Assembly (NCBI GenBank): GCA_965657085.1
Contig: CBFHND010000003.1
Coordinates: forward strand, 1-64,000
Reading direction: 5' to 3'
DNA: 64,000 nt
DNA from: CBFHND01 sp965657085
GTDB taxonomy: Bacteria; Pseudomonadota; Alphaproteobacteria; Rhodobacterales; Rhodobacteraceae
Shown here: one piece after another, positions 1 through 8,606 of the stretch
How positions within the stretch are numbered: position 1 is the stretch's first letter
Layout: each line of letters begins with the position of its first letter
The notes under the pieces: model-generated
What the model was told of the DNA's origin: nothing
Database searches by the model: none
Seen by the model: the letters and a program-made list of their open reading frames with translations, nothing else
Made by a program: the position numbers and the translations under genes

Positions 1-335
1 CTGGCGCGGGAAGGAAATGGTGGCCAGCACGTCGTGCTCGCTGTCGTGCATGAGGGTGGCCAGTTCAGGCCAGCGTGGCCGCAGCTGATCAGCCACCTTG
101 CGCCACATCCCCCCTGCGGATGCACGGTCGGGCTGATCGAAGGCCTGAGGGATCGCAGCCGCCACAACGGTGTACTGACCGCGTGAGACGTGCGCCAGGG
201 CGTTGCGCATCCAGTGCACACGACAGACAGCCTTGCCATGAGGCGTCGCAGACACGCTCGATGGCGTTCTTCAGGCCACCATGAGCATCGGAGATCACGA
301 GCCTGGTCCCGGCAAGGACGCGCATGAAGTCGCCC
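1..335 (-). pseudogene. IS256-family (mutator-type) transposase fragment, frameshifted
   Basis: Read on the minus strand, this stretch carries the conserved IS256 transposase segment beginning RLVISDAHGGLKNAIERV. After a frame change near 225-245 it continues CRVHWMRNALAHVSRGQYTV and then WRKVADQLRPRWPELATLMH, running off the window at base 1. IS256 transposases are about 400 residues; only a middle part is visible here. The upstream part of the gene is replaced by IS3-type sequence, so the copy is both frameshifted and rearranged. It is judged inactive. How much of the element continues to the left cannot be seen. Confidence 0.8.
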
Positions 336-454
336 TGATCATGCTTTGAAAGGATTGTTGTCTTGGTCATCGGGGTTTCCGTGTGGTTCGTGGTTGAAGC
401 GCTGAAACGCCACCCGAACATACACCTCGGTGGCCACCCAATCCTGCACCGCGG

Positions 455-991
455 GCAGCGCAGAAATTGCACCACATCCTCGGACACTGACCGGCTGACC
501 CGCCAGCCGACAATTCGCCGGGCGAACACGTCGATCACGAAAGTGACTTAAATGAACCCCTTTCCAGGTCGGGACATAGGTGAAATCGCTCACCCACAGC
601 ACGTTCGGGGCAGGCGCCTGGAACTGACGGTTCACCTTGTCCAACGGGCATGGCTGGGCCTTGTTCGGTGCCGTCGTCTTGACTTTCTTTCCACGAATGA
701 CGCCTTCAAGCCCCATCTCCTTCATTAGCCGCGCAACCGTGCATCTGGCCACACCGAACCTTTCCCGGCGCATCTGGTGCCAGACCTTACGGACGCCATA
801 GATTTTGAAATTGGCATCGAACACGCGCTCGATCTCGGGGCGCAGTTCAGCGTCTGCGGCGCACAGCCGATCTTTGCGGATATCGACATCATCGCCGCCC
901 ACCGGCTTTCATGCTGCCCTTGGTTGTCCAGAACAATGCGAACGGCACGCGCGCGCACTTCGGGGGAGTATTGGTTCGTTGCCTTGCTCAT
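455..991 (-). pseudogene. IS3-family transposase remnant (orfA start joined to orfB middle)
   Basis: The minus-strand sequence starting at 991 reads MSKATNQYSPEVRARAVRIV, a typical IS3 orfA N-terminus (HTH). It then passes, with frame changes, into orfB sequence: IERVFDANFKIYGVRKVWHQ, then NVLWVSDFTYVPTWKG, whose Asp fits the first catalytic residue of the DDE integrase core. A further frameshift near 545 precedes IDVFARRIVGWRVSRS. The C-terminal part of orfA, the orfB start and the rest of the DDE domain are missing. The element is therefore a degraded IS3 copy abutting the IS256 fragment. A possible outer end lies near 1041-1044, where the sequence outside orfA changes character, but no terminal repeat could be proved. 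Confidence 0.75.
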
Positions 992-1232
992 GGTGCTCCA
1001 TCCTGCTCAGAAGTTGGAGCCGCCGGCAAACCCGGCGCGGGTCATACGGTTTGTTTGCAGTCTTCATGTCATGGCGCGGCTGATCTGCTGAAAGGTCCAG
1101 AAAGCTCATTCTTGCAAAATTCATCGCAGCTTTGTCATTCGCATCCATCGCGTTCCGATACGCGCGGTTCCATGTCCGCTCATAGGACCATAAGGTGAAG
1201 TCGACTTGCGTTAGCCCTTTCATTTCAAGATG

Positions 1233-1526
1233 CTAATTAACTTTCTGAAATTTGTAAGGTGTTTCACCCCAATGGCACAGCGGATGGTGGAACAGCGGCA
1301 TTGGCGCTTCCCGCCACCCTAGTGCGAGAGCTTTGTCACCTGCATCGATGTCAGCGATGAAGCGCTCGGCTTCGACATCTGGAAGCTGAATGGGTGTGAT
1401 TGGCGACATAATGACCATCGGAAACCCCGTCGTCCAGAACTCTTGAAAGCTCCGGATGCGTCTCCAGCGGCCATGAATTGGAAAAAGCGTAGACTCAGGA
1501 AATTGAATTTTCGCGCAAGACCTCAC
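1233..1526 (-). CDS. hypothetical protein, doubtful
   Basis: This is an open frame of 97 codons from a GTG start, with no recognised domain. The predicted protein is rich in Trp, Pro and His near its C-terminus. It lies between transposase remnants and the end of the metK transcription unit, in sequence less GC-rich than its neighbours, and no ribosome binding site is obvious. It may be a fragment of a decayed gene or chance coding. No function can be given. Confidence 0.2.
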   Translation of the reverse strand: MRSCAKIQFPESTLFPIHGRWRRIRSFQEFWTTGFPMVIMSPITPIQLPDVEAERFIADIDAGDKALALGWREAPMPLFHHPLCHWGETPYKFQKVN

Positions 1527-1976
1527 GAATTGATTTAACTATGCCTGCTGCAGATTAGCCTTTTGGTGGGTAGAACTGAGGCCATAGCGGCAGGTCATCC
1601 ATTGTGAATGCCATTTTCAAGAATTGATACTCCCGGACACTGCGGCATTGGCAACTCGGGCCCAATCTCGACCGGTGTCTATGACCGTCTTGACCCGCTA
1701 CATTCGAATTCATGGCTTCAGTTTTTCTTCGCGAAGCATGAACGGCTGCCATTCCCTTTGCAAGACAGCATGAGATTTCTGCAATGGCTGCCGTGGGCTC
1801 AAAGCAGAGCTCTCGCACCATGCGACACCGTCAGGAAGTCTGGAAGGGCTGGGCGACACCCCGAAAAGGGTTGTGGCCGGGCAGAACCTGAACCGATGGA
1901 CTGGATGGCGTGTGATACCCTGTGTTTGGGTTCTGAACGGGCCTGCCACTCTGATCCCACCGCAAAATGCACATGC
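1527..1976. other. intergenic stretch with no supported gene
   Basis: Several short frames cross this stretch on both strands. None has a recognisable motif, a good ribosome binding site or coding character like the surrounding genes. Together with the transposase remnants to its left it looks like decayed accessory DNA downstream of metK. Confidence 0.4.
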
Positions 1977-1977
1977 A

Positions 1978-2013
1978 AAGAAAAGCGCGCCACCATCCGG
2001 GGCGCGCTTTTTC
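1978..2013 (-). terminator. rho-independent terminator of the metK unit
   Basis: A perfect 11-bp inverted repeat (AAAAGCGCGCC at 1981-1991 and its complement at 2001-2011) has a 9-base loop and, read on the minus strand, is followed by a T-rich run. It sits about 20 bases beyond the metK stop codon. The A/T ends of the stem mean it could also act on the opposite strand. Confidence 0.85.
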
Positions 2014-2030
2014 AATGGGGTTGAGCCGCC

Positions 2031-3212
2031 TCAGACCGTGTCGAGCAGCGCATCGACAAGGTCGGTGCGTTCCCAGCTGAACCCGCCGTCAGCCTCGGGC
2101 GCGCGGCCAAAGTGGCCGTAGGCCGCCGTGCGCTGGTAGATCGGTTTGTTCAGACCCAGATGCTCGCGGATGCCGCGCGGGGTCAGGTCCATGACCTGAT
2201 CGATGGCCGCCTCGATCACCGCGGGCGGGGTTTCGCCCGTGCCGAAGGTGTCGCAGTAGATCGACAAGGGTTTGCTGACGCCAATGGCATAGCTGAGCTG
2301 AATGGTGCATTTGTCCGCAAGGCCCGCGGCCACCACGTTCTTGGCCAGATAGCGCGCGACATAGGCGGCAGAGCGGTCCACCTTGGTCGGGTCCTTGCCC
2401 GAGAACGCGCCGCCGCCATGCGGGGCGGCACCGCCGTAGGTGTCCACAATGATCTTGCGCCCGGTCAGGCCCGCATCGCCATCGGGGCCGCCGATCACGA
2501 ACTTGCCCGTAGGGTTCACGTGCCAGGCCGTGTCGCCGGTCAACCAGCCTTCGGGCAGCACTTCGATGATATAGGGTTCGACAATGGCGCGGATGTCGGC
2601 GCTTGTCAGATCCTCGTCGAGGTGCTGGGTGGACAAAACGACCGAGCTGATGCCGACGGGTTTGCCATCGCGGTAGGTCACGCTCAGCTGGCTCTTGGCA
2701 TCAGGACCAAGGGCGAGTTCGGTCCCATCCTTGCGCACCTCGGCCAGCCGCCGCAGGATCGCGTGCGCGTATTGAATGGGCGCAGGCATCAACGCTTCGG
2801 TTTCGCGGGTGGCATACCCGAACATGATGCCCTGATCGCCCGCGCCTTCGTCCTTGTTTCCGTTGGCATCGACGCCTTGGGCGATATGCGCGGATTGTTC
2901 GTGCAGCAGGTTGGTGATCTCGCAGGTTTTCCAATGGAACTTGTCCTGCTCGTAGCCGATGTCACGGATGCAGTCGCGGGCGATCTGGTCGATGCGGCCC
3001 ATGTAGTCGTGCAACTTGTCCTGATCGCTCAGCCCCACTTCGCCGCCGATGACCACGCGGTTCGTCGTGGCAAAGGTTTCGGCAGCCACACGCGCCTCGG
3101 GCTCTTCGGCCAGAAACGCATCAAGCACCGCGTCGGAAATTCGGTCACAGACCTTATCGGGGTGGCCCTCGGAAACGGATTCCGAAGTGAAAGTGTAGTT
3201 CGAACGGGACAT
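2031..3212 (-). CDS. metK: S-adenosylmethionine synthetase
   Basis: MetK makes S-adenosylmethionine from methionine and ATP in the cytosol. The 393-residue product begins MSRSNYTFTSESVSEGHPDK, the family's N-terminal ATP/methionine motif, and contains the GAGDQGIMFGYA loop and the Gly/Lys-rich GGGAFSGKDPTKVDRSAAY segment. Length agrees with the family (about 385-395). An in-frame TTG at 3224 would add four residues, but it lies inside the Shine-Dalgarno region, so the ATG at 3212 is the start. The SD (GGAG, 3219-3222) forms part of a SAM/SAH riboswitch, so MetK translation is probably shut down by its own product. The gene is last in the phoH-ybeY-CBS-lnt-metK series and is followed by a strong terminator. 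Confidence 0.98.
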   Translation of the reverse strand: MSRSNYTFTSESVSEGHPDKVCDRISDAVLDAFLAEEPEARVAAETFATTNRVVIGGEVGLSDQDKLHDYMGRIDQIARDCIRDIGYEQDKFHWKTCEITNLLHEQSAHIAQGVDANGNKDEGAGDQGIMFGYATRETEALMPAPIQYAHAILRRLAEVRKDGTELALGPDAKSQLSVTYRDGKPVGISSVVLSTQHLDEDLTSADIRAIVEPYIIEVLPEGWLTGDTAWHVNPTGKFVIGGPDGDAGLTGRKIIVDTYGGAAPHGGGAFSGKDPTKVDRSAAYVARYLAKNVVAAGLADKCTIQLSYAIGVSKPLSIYCDTFGTGETPPAVIEAAIDQVMDLTPRGIREHLGLNKPIYQRTAAYGHFGRAPEADGGFSWERTDLVDALLDTV

Positions 3213-3215
3213 TAA

Positions 3216-3265
3216 GCGCTCCAATAGATGAATAGAATGCCACGCCAGGAAGCCGTTGTAGCATT
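3216..3265 (-). ncRNA. SAM/SAH riboswitch in the metK leader
   Basis: On the minus strand, AAUGCUAC (3265-3258) pairs fully with GUGGCAUU (3243-3236). The enclosed loop is AACGGCUUCCUGGC and the downstream SD region is UUGGAGC. The loop-plus-SD arrangement agrees with the small SAM/SAH riboswitch class described upstream of metK in Rhodobacterales, where the loop pairs with the SD as a pseudoknot when SAM or SAH is bound. It fills nearly all of the 65-base gap between the lnt stop and the metK start, so it should control metK translation alone. Pairing was judged by eye; the match to the class is from memory of its consensus. Confidence 0.88.
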
Positions 3266-3277
3266 AGCGACAGACGC

Positions 3278-4780
3278 TTACGCCGGCCGCCCTGCCCCGT
3301 CAATCAAAATGCGCCGCCACACCAAGAGACCGAACGCCGCAAGCAGCATCAGGGCAACAGGCATATCCCCCATCCGCGCATAAAGCGTGGGCGGCAGCGG
3401 CAGGGGCAAGGCAGCGTCGACGTGGCCCGACACGCCCAGCGGCAGGCTGTCCAGAACGGTGCCGCGCGGTCCGATCATGGCGGATATGCCGGTGTTGGCC
3501 GCCCGCGCCATCGGCAGACCCTGTTCGATGGCCCGCATCCGCGCCTGTGCCAGATGCTGTTGAGGCCCTGCAAATTGGCCAAACCACGCGTCGTTGGTGA
3601 CTTGCAGCAGCAGGTCGGGCCGCACCGGGGCCGCGCCCACATCATGGGCAAAGACAGCCTCGTAGCAGATCAGTGGCAGCGCACCGCCCAGATCGCCAAG
3701 GTCCAGCACCTGCGGCCCCGGCCCGCGCGCATAGCCTGCGCCGTTGATTTCAGCCAACCCGACCAGCCCAATGCGCCGGGCCAGATCGGCCAAAGGGAAG
3801 TATTCACCAAATGGAACAAGGTGGTGCTTGTCGTAGCTCTGGGCCACCTGCCCCGCGGCATCCAGCACCACAAGGCCGTTATAGTATTGTTCATCAACGC
3901 GCCGCTGAATGCCCAGCACCACAGGCGCACCACGCGCGGCATCCGCGATCTGGTCAAAGACGGGTTGCGCGTATTCCTGCAGGTAAGGCAGTGCGGTTTC
4001 TGGCCACACGATCAGATCCGGCTGCACCGGTGCAGGGGCTGCCGTCGCCATTAATTGCCGGTTGACGAAGACGGGGATCTTTTCGGGGTCCCACTTTTCA
4101 TGCTGCGGGGCATTTGGCTGCACCAGCCGCACGGTATGCGGCCCCATCTGGGGTGCTGCGATCTTTGGCGGCATCGCCACTGACGCCAGCGCCAGCAGCG
4201 CAGGCCCCAGCACCAGCAAGGGACGATCCGAGAAATGCACGAGTACCGCAGCCCCAAGGCACAGAAACAGCATCACGCCGTGCGGTCCGCCCCAAGCCAG
4301 CCCCGCGGCCACGGGGGTTTCGAGCATACCTTGCGACAGCATCGCCCAGGGAAAGCCGGTGAACACGTAGGCGCGCAACAACTCGGATAGCGGCCACGCG
4401 ACGGCCAGACCGAACACCCCGGCCCGCAACCGCCGGGCCACCCCGAAGGCCAAGGCCCAGAAGAGCGCAAGCCCCCCCGCCAAGAGCACCAGCGCGAACG
4501 GGGCCATCCAGCCATGCCGCGCGGCATCAACCTGAAAGGGTTCCGTGATCCAACCGAGTGTCACAAAGAAATAGCCAAAGCCGAAAAGCCATCCGACCAA
4601 TGCCGCACGTTTGGCGCGGGCTGCACCGCGATACAAGACGAACACTGCAAAGAGCGCCACCAGCATCACCACGGGCCAGTCATAGGGAGCCTGCCCAAGG
4701 GCCGCAAACCAACCAAGCGCCACAGCCGCCGGAGCGACCTGCCAAAGAGGACGCGCCGCAAGCCACGCGGCCCGGATCAT
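3278..4780 (-). CDS. lnt: apolipoprotein N-acyltransferase
   Basis: Lnt transfers a third acyl chain to the N-terminal cysteine of diacylated lipoproteins in the inner membrane. The 500-residue product has about six hydrophobic segments in its first 210 residues, followed by a nitrilase-like periplasmic domain. That domain keeps the expected Glu-Lys-Cys triad in the contexts VWPETALPYL, DKHHLVPFGEYFP and PLICYEAVF. A last membrane helix is near the C-terminus. The start overlaps the stop of the CBS-domain gene by four bases, indicating translational coupling. The link to CorC-like and YbeY genes is a standard bacterial arrangement. Confidence 0.96.
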   Translation of the reverse strand: MIRAAWLAARPLWQVAPAAVALGWFAALGQAPYDWPVVMLVALFAVFVLYRGAARAKRAALVGWLFGFGYFFVTLGWITEPFQVDAARHGWMAPFALVLLAGGLALFWALAFGVARRLRAGVFGLAVAWPLSELLRAYVFTGFPWAMLSQGMLETPVAAGLAWGGPHGVMLFLCLGAAVLVHFSDRPLLVLGPALLALASVAMPPKIAAPQMGPHTVRLVQPNAPQHEKWDPEKIPVFVNRQLMATAAPAPVQPDLIVWPETALPYLQEYAQPVFDQIADAARGAPVVLGIQRRVDEQYYNGLVVLDAAGQVAQSYDKHHLVPFGEYFPLADLARRIGLVGLAEINGAGYARGPGPQVLDLGDLGGALPLICYEAVFAHDVGAAPVRPDLLLQVTNDAWFGQFAGPQQHLAQARMRAIEQGLPMARAANTGISAMIGPRGTVLDSLPLGVSGHVDAALPLPLPPTLYARMGDMPVALMLLAAFGLLVWRRILIDGAGRPA

Positions 4781-5730
4781 TCGGCTGCTTCCTGCCCGCT
4801 CAACCTGACGCGCAACCGTTTGATGCGGCGCGGATCGGCATCCATCACTTCGAATTCGGGGCCATCAGGATGCACCACGACCTCGCCCCGCGCAGGTACC
4901 CGGCCCGCCAGCATGAAAACAAGACCGCCAAGCGTGTCGATCTCTTCTTCATCGACATCGTCGTGATCGGTCAGCGACCGCCCGATCTCGGTCTCGAAAT
5001 CTTCAAGCGGCGTCTTGGCAAGTGCCAGATAGCAGCCTGTCGCCTCTTGGGCAAAGAACGTGCCTTCGGCCACGTCATGTTCGTCCTCGATCTCACCGAT
5101 GACCTGTTCGATCAGGTCTTCGATGGTCACAAGCCCATCAACGCCGCCGTACTCGTCGATCACAAGCGCCATGTGGCGGCGTTCGGTCTGCATCTTGGTC
5201 AGCAGAACGCCGATGGTCATCGACGGCGGCACAAAGAGCAATGGCCGCAGCATCGCCTGAAGATCAAAGTCACCGCCGCCGCCGTTGAATCCATGCGTCA
5301 GGGCCAGATCCTTGAGGTGGGCAAAGCCGATGGGCGTATCGAGCGTGCCCTCGTAGACCGGCAGACGGGTCAGCCCGCTGTCCTTGAAAACCTGCACGAG
5401 TTCATCCAGCGTGACCGAAGACGCCACGGCGGTGATATCGGCCTTGGGAATGGCCACATCCTCCACCCGCATCCGGCGCAGGTTCATCATGCCGTGTTCA
5501 GCCTCGGCCGGGGTCACAACAGCGGGTGTTGAAGGCCCGTCGTCTTCCACGTCCGTGGGGCTGAGCGCGCCAATAACACGCGTCAGGAAACCGCTCTTGC
5601 GGGGGGTGTTTTCTTCGGTCTTGTTCAGGCCAGTGTCTGGCTGCGCGCTTTGCGCCGCGTCAGACGATCCGTCGTTGTCGCCCATCGGGTCCTGTCCAGT
5701 TCGGGCGGTGGTATCCGCCGGTGTGTTCAA
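4777..5730 (-). CDS. CBS-domain protein, CorC/hemolysin C family
   Basis: The 317-residue soluble protein has a low-complexity acidic N-terminus (about residues 1-75), a pair of CBS domains (about 90-210, including LVIDEYGGVDGLVTIEDLIE) and a C-terminal CorC_HlyC domain (about 230-310). In other bacteria such proteins bind adenine nucleotides and are linked to Mg2+/Co2+ export. No membrane DUF21 segment is present, so this is the short CorC-like type rather than the membrane-bound type. It overlaps ybeY by four bases upstream and lnt by four bases downstream, and is presumably expressed with both. Confidence 0.9.
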   Translation of the reverse strand: MNTPADTTARTGQDPMGDNDGSSDAAQSAQPDTGLNKTEENTPRKSGFLTRVIGALSPTDVEDDGPSTPAVVTPAEAEHGMMNLRRMRVEDVAIPKADITAVASSVTLDELVQVFKDSGLTRLPVYEGTLDTPIGFAHLKDLALTHGFNGGGGDFDLQAMLRPLLFVPPSMTIGVLLTKMQTERRHMALVIDEYGGVDGLVTIEDLIEQVIGEIEDEHDVAEGTFFAQEATGCYLALAKTPLEDFETEIGRSLTDHDDVDEEEIDTLGGLVFMLAGRVPARGEVVVHPDGPEFEVMDADPRRIKRLRVRLSGQEAAE

Positions 5731-6221
5731 TATGGGTCATCGACGCCCAGATTGCCAAGTATTTCGGTCTCAAGCGTTTCCATGACAGTGGCATCTTGGT
5801 CACGTTCGTGGTCATAGCCCAGCAGGTGCAGCAGGCCATGTACAATCAGGTGCGTGGCGTGATCCGGCAAGGATTTGCCCATCTCGCGCGCCTCGCGGGC
5901 GCAGGTGTCGTAGGCGATCGCGATATCGCCCAGTTCAATCACCCCGTCAAAGCCCGGCCTCACAGGCACAGGTGTTGCCCCGGCTTCGACCGCCCCACGT
6001 TCTTCGGCCGGCCAGCTCAGAACATTGGTGGGCACGGGTTTGCCACGGAATTCGGTGTTCAGGGCGGCGATACGCGCGTCATCACAGGCCAGAACGGACA
6101 CCTCGACCGCATCCGCATCTATGCCTTGGGCTTGAAGAACGGCCATGACGGCAGCATGGGCCATAGTTTCAAGCCCGAGGTCGGACCACCGCGTATCTTC
6201 AATAGAAACATCGAGAATCAC
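5727..6221 (-). CDS. ybeY: endoribonuclease YbeY (16S rRNA maturation)
   Basis: YbeY is a zinc-dependent single-strand endoribonuclease needed for 16S rRNA 3'-end maturation and ribosome quality control. The 164-residue product carries the family zinc motif as HLIVHGLLHLLGYDHERD near residues 125-143, with three His ligands. The conserved NVLSWPAEE segment is also present. Length is normal. It lies 103 bases downstream of phoH, its usual partner, and its stop overlaps the next start by four bases. Confidence 0.97.
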   Translation of the reverse strand: MILDVSIEDTRWSDLGLETMAHAAVMAVLQAQGIDADAVEVSVLACDDARIAALNTEFRGKPVPTNVLSWPAEERGAVEAGATPVPVRPGFDGVIELGDIAIAYDTCAREAREMGKSLPDHATHLIVHGLLHLLGYDHERDQDATVMETLETEILGNLGVDDPY

Positions 6222-6324
6222 GAGCCGGGCATCCCGTCACCGTGCGACAGCCCACCAAAGGACAACGGACCACCAGCCCTTCTGCGCAGGCCCCGGCCAC
6301 AAAATGCTACACCACGCATGATCG

Positions 6325-7341
6325 CTACCCCGTTTCGCTGTCTGCCTCGTAGGCCTCGATGATGGCGGCGACCAGCGGGTGGCGCACCACGTCCCTGGAC
6401 GTGAAATAGTTGAAGCTGATCTTGGGAATGGATTTCAGCAGCCGTTCCGCATCCGACAATCCCGAAGGCACCCCGCGCGGCAGGTCGATCTGCGTGCGGT
6501 CCCCCGTGATCACCATGCGGGAGCCTTCGCCCAACCGGGTCAGGAACATCTTCATCTGCATCGATGTCGCGTTCTGCGCCTCGTCCAGCACCACGAAAGC
6601 GCGTGACAATGTGCGGCCCCGCATGAAGGCCAGCGGAGCGATCTCGATCTGCTTGTCTTCGATCAGCTTGGCCAATTGCTTGCCCGGCAGAAAATCGTTC
6701 AGCGCATCGTAAAGCGGCTGCATGTAGGGATCGACCTTGTCCTTCATGTCGCCCGGCAGATAGCCAAGCTTCTCTCCCGCCTCGACCGCCGGACGGCTGA
6801 GGATGATCCGGTCCACATGGCCCTGAATGAACATGCTGACACCCACGGCCACGGCAAGATAGGTCTTGCCCGTGCCCGCAGGCCCGATGCCAAAGGCCAA
6901 TTCATTGTCAAAGAGCGATTGCACATAGGCTTTCTGCGCTTCGGTGCGCGGCTCCACCAGTTTCTTGCGGGTCTTGATCTCGACCTTGGCACCAACGGGC
7001 ATTTCCAACTGGTCACCCGCGCGTGTGCCGGTGTCCTGCTCCGATCCGCCCATGCGCAATTCGCGGTCCACATCCGCCGCCTCGACCTCCTTGCCGGTCT
7101 CAAGCCGCAGATAAAGCGCGTTCAGCACCTCAATAGTGCGCTTTTGCGCCGCCTCTTCGCCAAGAATGGCAAGCTGGTTGCCACGCCGGATGATCTGCAC
7201 CTCAAGCGCGGATTCCACGGCCGTGAGGTTGCGGTCATAGGGGCCACACAGGTCAATAAGCAGCCGGTTGTCTGGAAATTCGATCAACGCCTCTGGGGCG
7301 GCGGGGGACGCGGTCGGGGGGATCTGGGCGCTGGTGGCCAA
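6325..7341 (-). CDS. phoH: PhoH-family ATPase (YbeZ)
   Basis: This is a cytosolic P-loop ATPase of the PhoH/YbeZ type, a predicted RNA helicase-like partner of YbeY. Walker A is GPAGTGKTYLAV and Walker B is AFVVLDEAQN; a KH-like N-terminal region precedes the ATPase domain. The proposed start is the TTG at 7341, because AGGAG lies six bases upstream. An upstream TTG at 7380 has no such site and would add 13 residues. The resulting 338-residue length is normal for the family. It lies downstream of the lipoprotein terminator, so it probably has its own promoter. Confidence 0.95.
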   Translation of the reverse strand: MATSAQIPPTASPAAPEALIEFPDNRLLIDLCGPYDRNLTAVESALEVQIIRRGNQLAILGEEAAQKRTIEVLNALYLRLETGKEVEAADVDRELRMGGSEQDTGTRAGDQLEMPVGAKVEIKTRKKLVEPRTEAQKAYVQSLFDNELAFGIGPAGTGKTYLAVAVGVSMFIQGHVDRIILSRPAVEAGEKLGYLPGDMKDKVDPYMQPLYDALNDFLPGKQLAKLIEDKQIEIAPLAFMRGRTLSRAFVVLDEAQNATSMQMKMFLTRLGEGSRMVITGDRTQIDLPRGVPSGLSDAERLLKSIPKISFNYFTSRDVVRHPLVAAIIEAYEADSETG

Positions 7342-7429
7342 TCGTGGCTCCTGATTCAAAGGTCTGGCTGAGGGTCGCAACTTTGCCCGGGGACTGCAAC
7401 GGGCATGGGCGGATTTTCACGTGCTTCAA

Positions 7430-7460
7430 ACAAAAACGGCGGCTGGTGATCCAGCCGCCG
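7430..7460 (-). terminator. rho-independent terminator of the ompA-lipoprotein pair
   Basis: A perfect 10-bp GC stem (CGGCGGCTGG at 7437-7446 with its complement at 7451-7460) has a 4-base loop and, on the minus strand, is followed by TTTTTGTTTG. It stands 28 bases beyond the lipoprotein stop and separates this unit from phoH. Confidence 0.9.
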
Positions 7461-7487
7461 CATTGAGGATTTTCAGGGTCCGCCGGA

Positions 7488-7817
7488 TCAAAGCGGATCG
7501 CTGATGGTCTGGTTGCCCTTGTAGGGGCCCGTCGCCGTGTTGGGCGGCGCGATGCCGGAACACACAGGCTTGCCGTATTTGTCCAGACGCTGCGACAGGT
7601 ATCCTTCGATCCCGTCGTCGATGATCCAGTGATCACAGCCGTTGGGGTCCACCCAGATCCCGGCCACAAGCTGGCTGAGATCTTTTTCGCGGTTGCCCTG
7701 ACCGTAGTCGATGGTCTTGTCGTTTTTCACGCGGCCGCCGCCACCTTCACCGGTGATGTCACAGGCCGAAATTGCCGTTGCCGCGGCAAGAGACAAGATG
7801 ATCTTGATCGCTTTCAT
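7488..7817 (-). CDS. small lipoprotein with WVDPxGC module
   Basis: The start at 7817 follows an AGGAG site in the 10-base gap after the upstream OmpA-like gene. The 109-residue product opens with a lipoprotein signal ending in the lipobox ISAC (Cys19). Mature residues include a Gly-rich linker and the segment IWVDPNGCDHWIIDDGIEGY, which ends about 15 residues later in PVC. The same module occurs in the neighbouring OmpA-like protein. It is presumably anchored to the outer membrane. The two shared cysteines could form a disulfide. Function is unknown; co-transcription with the OmpA protein suggests a joint envelope role. Confidence 0.8.
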   Translation of the reverse strand: MKAIKIILSLAAATAISACDITGEGGGGRVKNDKTIDYGQGNREKDLSQLVAGIWVDPNGCDHWIIDDGIEGYLSQRLDKYGKPVCSGIAPPNTATGPYKGNQTISDPL

Positions 7818-7827
7818 GTCTCTCTCC

Positions 7828-8436
7828 TTAACGGATGCAAATGATTTCAACGCGGCGGTTCTTGGCCATGCCACCCGCCGTGTTGTTGGCCGCAACAGGC
7901 AACCGTTCGCCATAGCCGCGGACGTCCGCGATGCGGGCACCCGATGCCTGTGCTACCGCTGCAACTGCATTGGCACGGCGCAGCGACAGACGCATGTTGT
8001 AAGCGTCAGAGGCGCGGCTGTCTGTGTGACCAGTGATGATATAGGAAGTCGCACCCGCAGACTGGAAGAACTGCGACAGACGCTGACGGCCCTGCGCGTT
8101 GATCTTGTGGCTGTTGGTAGAGAAGAATTGATCGCTGTTCATCACACCACAGACATTGCCCCGACGGCAGACCGGAATACCCTGCCGTGTAACATGCGGT
8201 GTCATGTAGCCTTCAAAACCATCGTCCATGACCCAGTGCTCGCAGCCATCCGGATCCACCCAGATCGTTGGCGCATAGCGTTCGTTGGTTGCCATGTTGT
8301 CTCTGTCAAGCAAACTGCTTTCAGCATGCGCCGCAGTCGCGATAGCCGACAAACCCACAACGGCGGCAGCAGCTGCGCCCATGAGTTTGTTCAGGCCTTT
8401 GGAAAAATCAAATCCCACAGCCTCGTTCCTTTTCAT
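7828..8436 (-). CDS. OmpA-family peptidoglycan-binding envelope protein
   Basis: The 202-residue product has a hydrophobic N-terminal export segment (about residues 15-38, ending AHA). The WVDPxGCxHW module follows at about 56-90, and then a C-terminal OmpA domain (about 100-202). That domain contains FSTNSHKINAQGRQRLSQF, ITGHTDSRAS and NRRVEIICIR, matching peptidoglycan-binding OmpA domains. No beta-barrel is present. It is the first gene of a two-gene unit with the lipoprotein. The unit sits between phoH and miaB, genes that are often direct neighbours in other bacteria. Confidence 0.9.
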   Translation of the reverse strand: MKRNEAVGFDFSKGLNKLMGAAAAAVVGLSAIATAAHAESSLLDRDNMATNERYAPTIWVDPDGCEHWVMDDGFEGYMTPHVTRQGIPVCRRGNVCGVMNSDQFFSTNSHKINAQGRQRLSQFFQSAGATSYIITGHTDSRASDAYNMRLSLRRANAVAAVAQASGARIADVRGYGERLPVAANNTAGGMAKNRRVEIICIR

Positions 8437-8606
8437 TGTCCCCCGCGTGAGCCCAAAATTAAGGAACCTTCACGCAACACATTCCAAAATGTTAGGTAAA
8501 TTTTCGACAGCTGTGAAGACAAATCAACAATATATTGTGGTTTGAGGGCGGATTTCTTCAATTATCCCCCAAGCTTAGATCATTTTCGTGGAATTTTGCG
8601 CCGAAG

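Noticed and set aside
1555..1821. 88-codon minus-strand open frame
   Set aside because: No domain, RBS or coding character; it lies in decayed sequence.
2112..3215. A 367-codon open frame opposite metK
   Set aside because: It lies fully antisense to the clear metK gene, has no RBS or recognisable domain, and reflects third-position GC bias.
3213..3224. TTG at 3224 as metK start
   Set aside because: It lies inside the riboswitch and SD; the ATG at 3212 gives the conserved N-terminus.
8527..8538. 12-bp palindrome ACAATATATTGT upstream of the OmpA gene
   Set aside because: AT-rich self-complementary runs of this length occur by chance near promoters, and nothing links it to a regulator.
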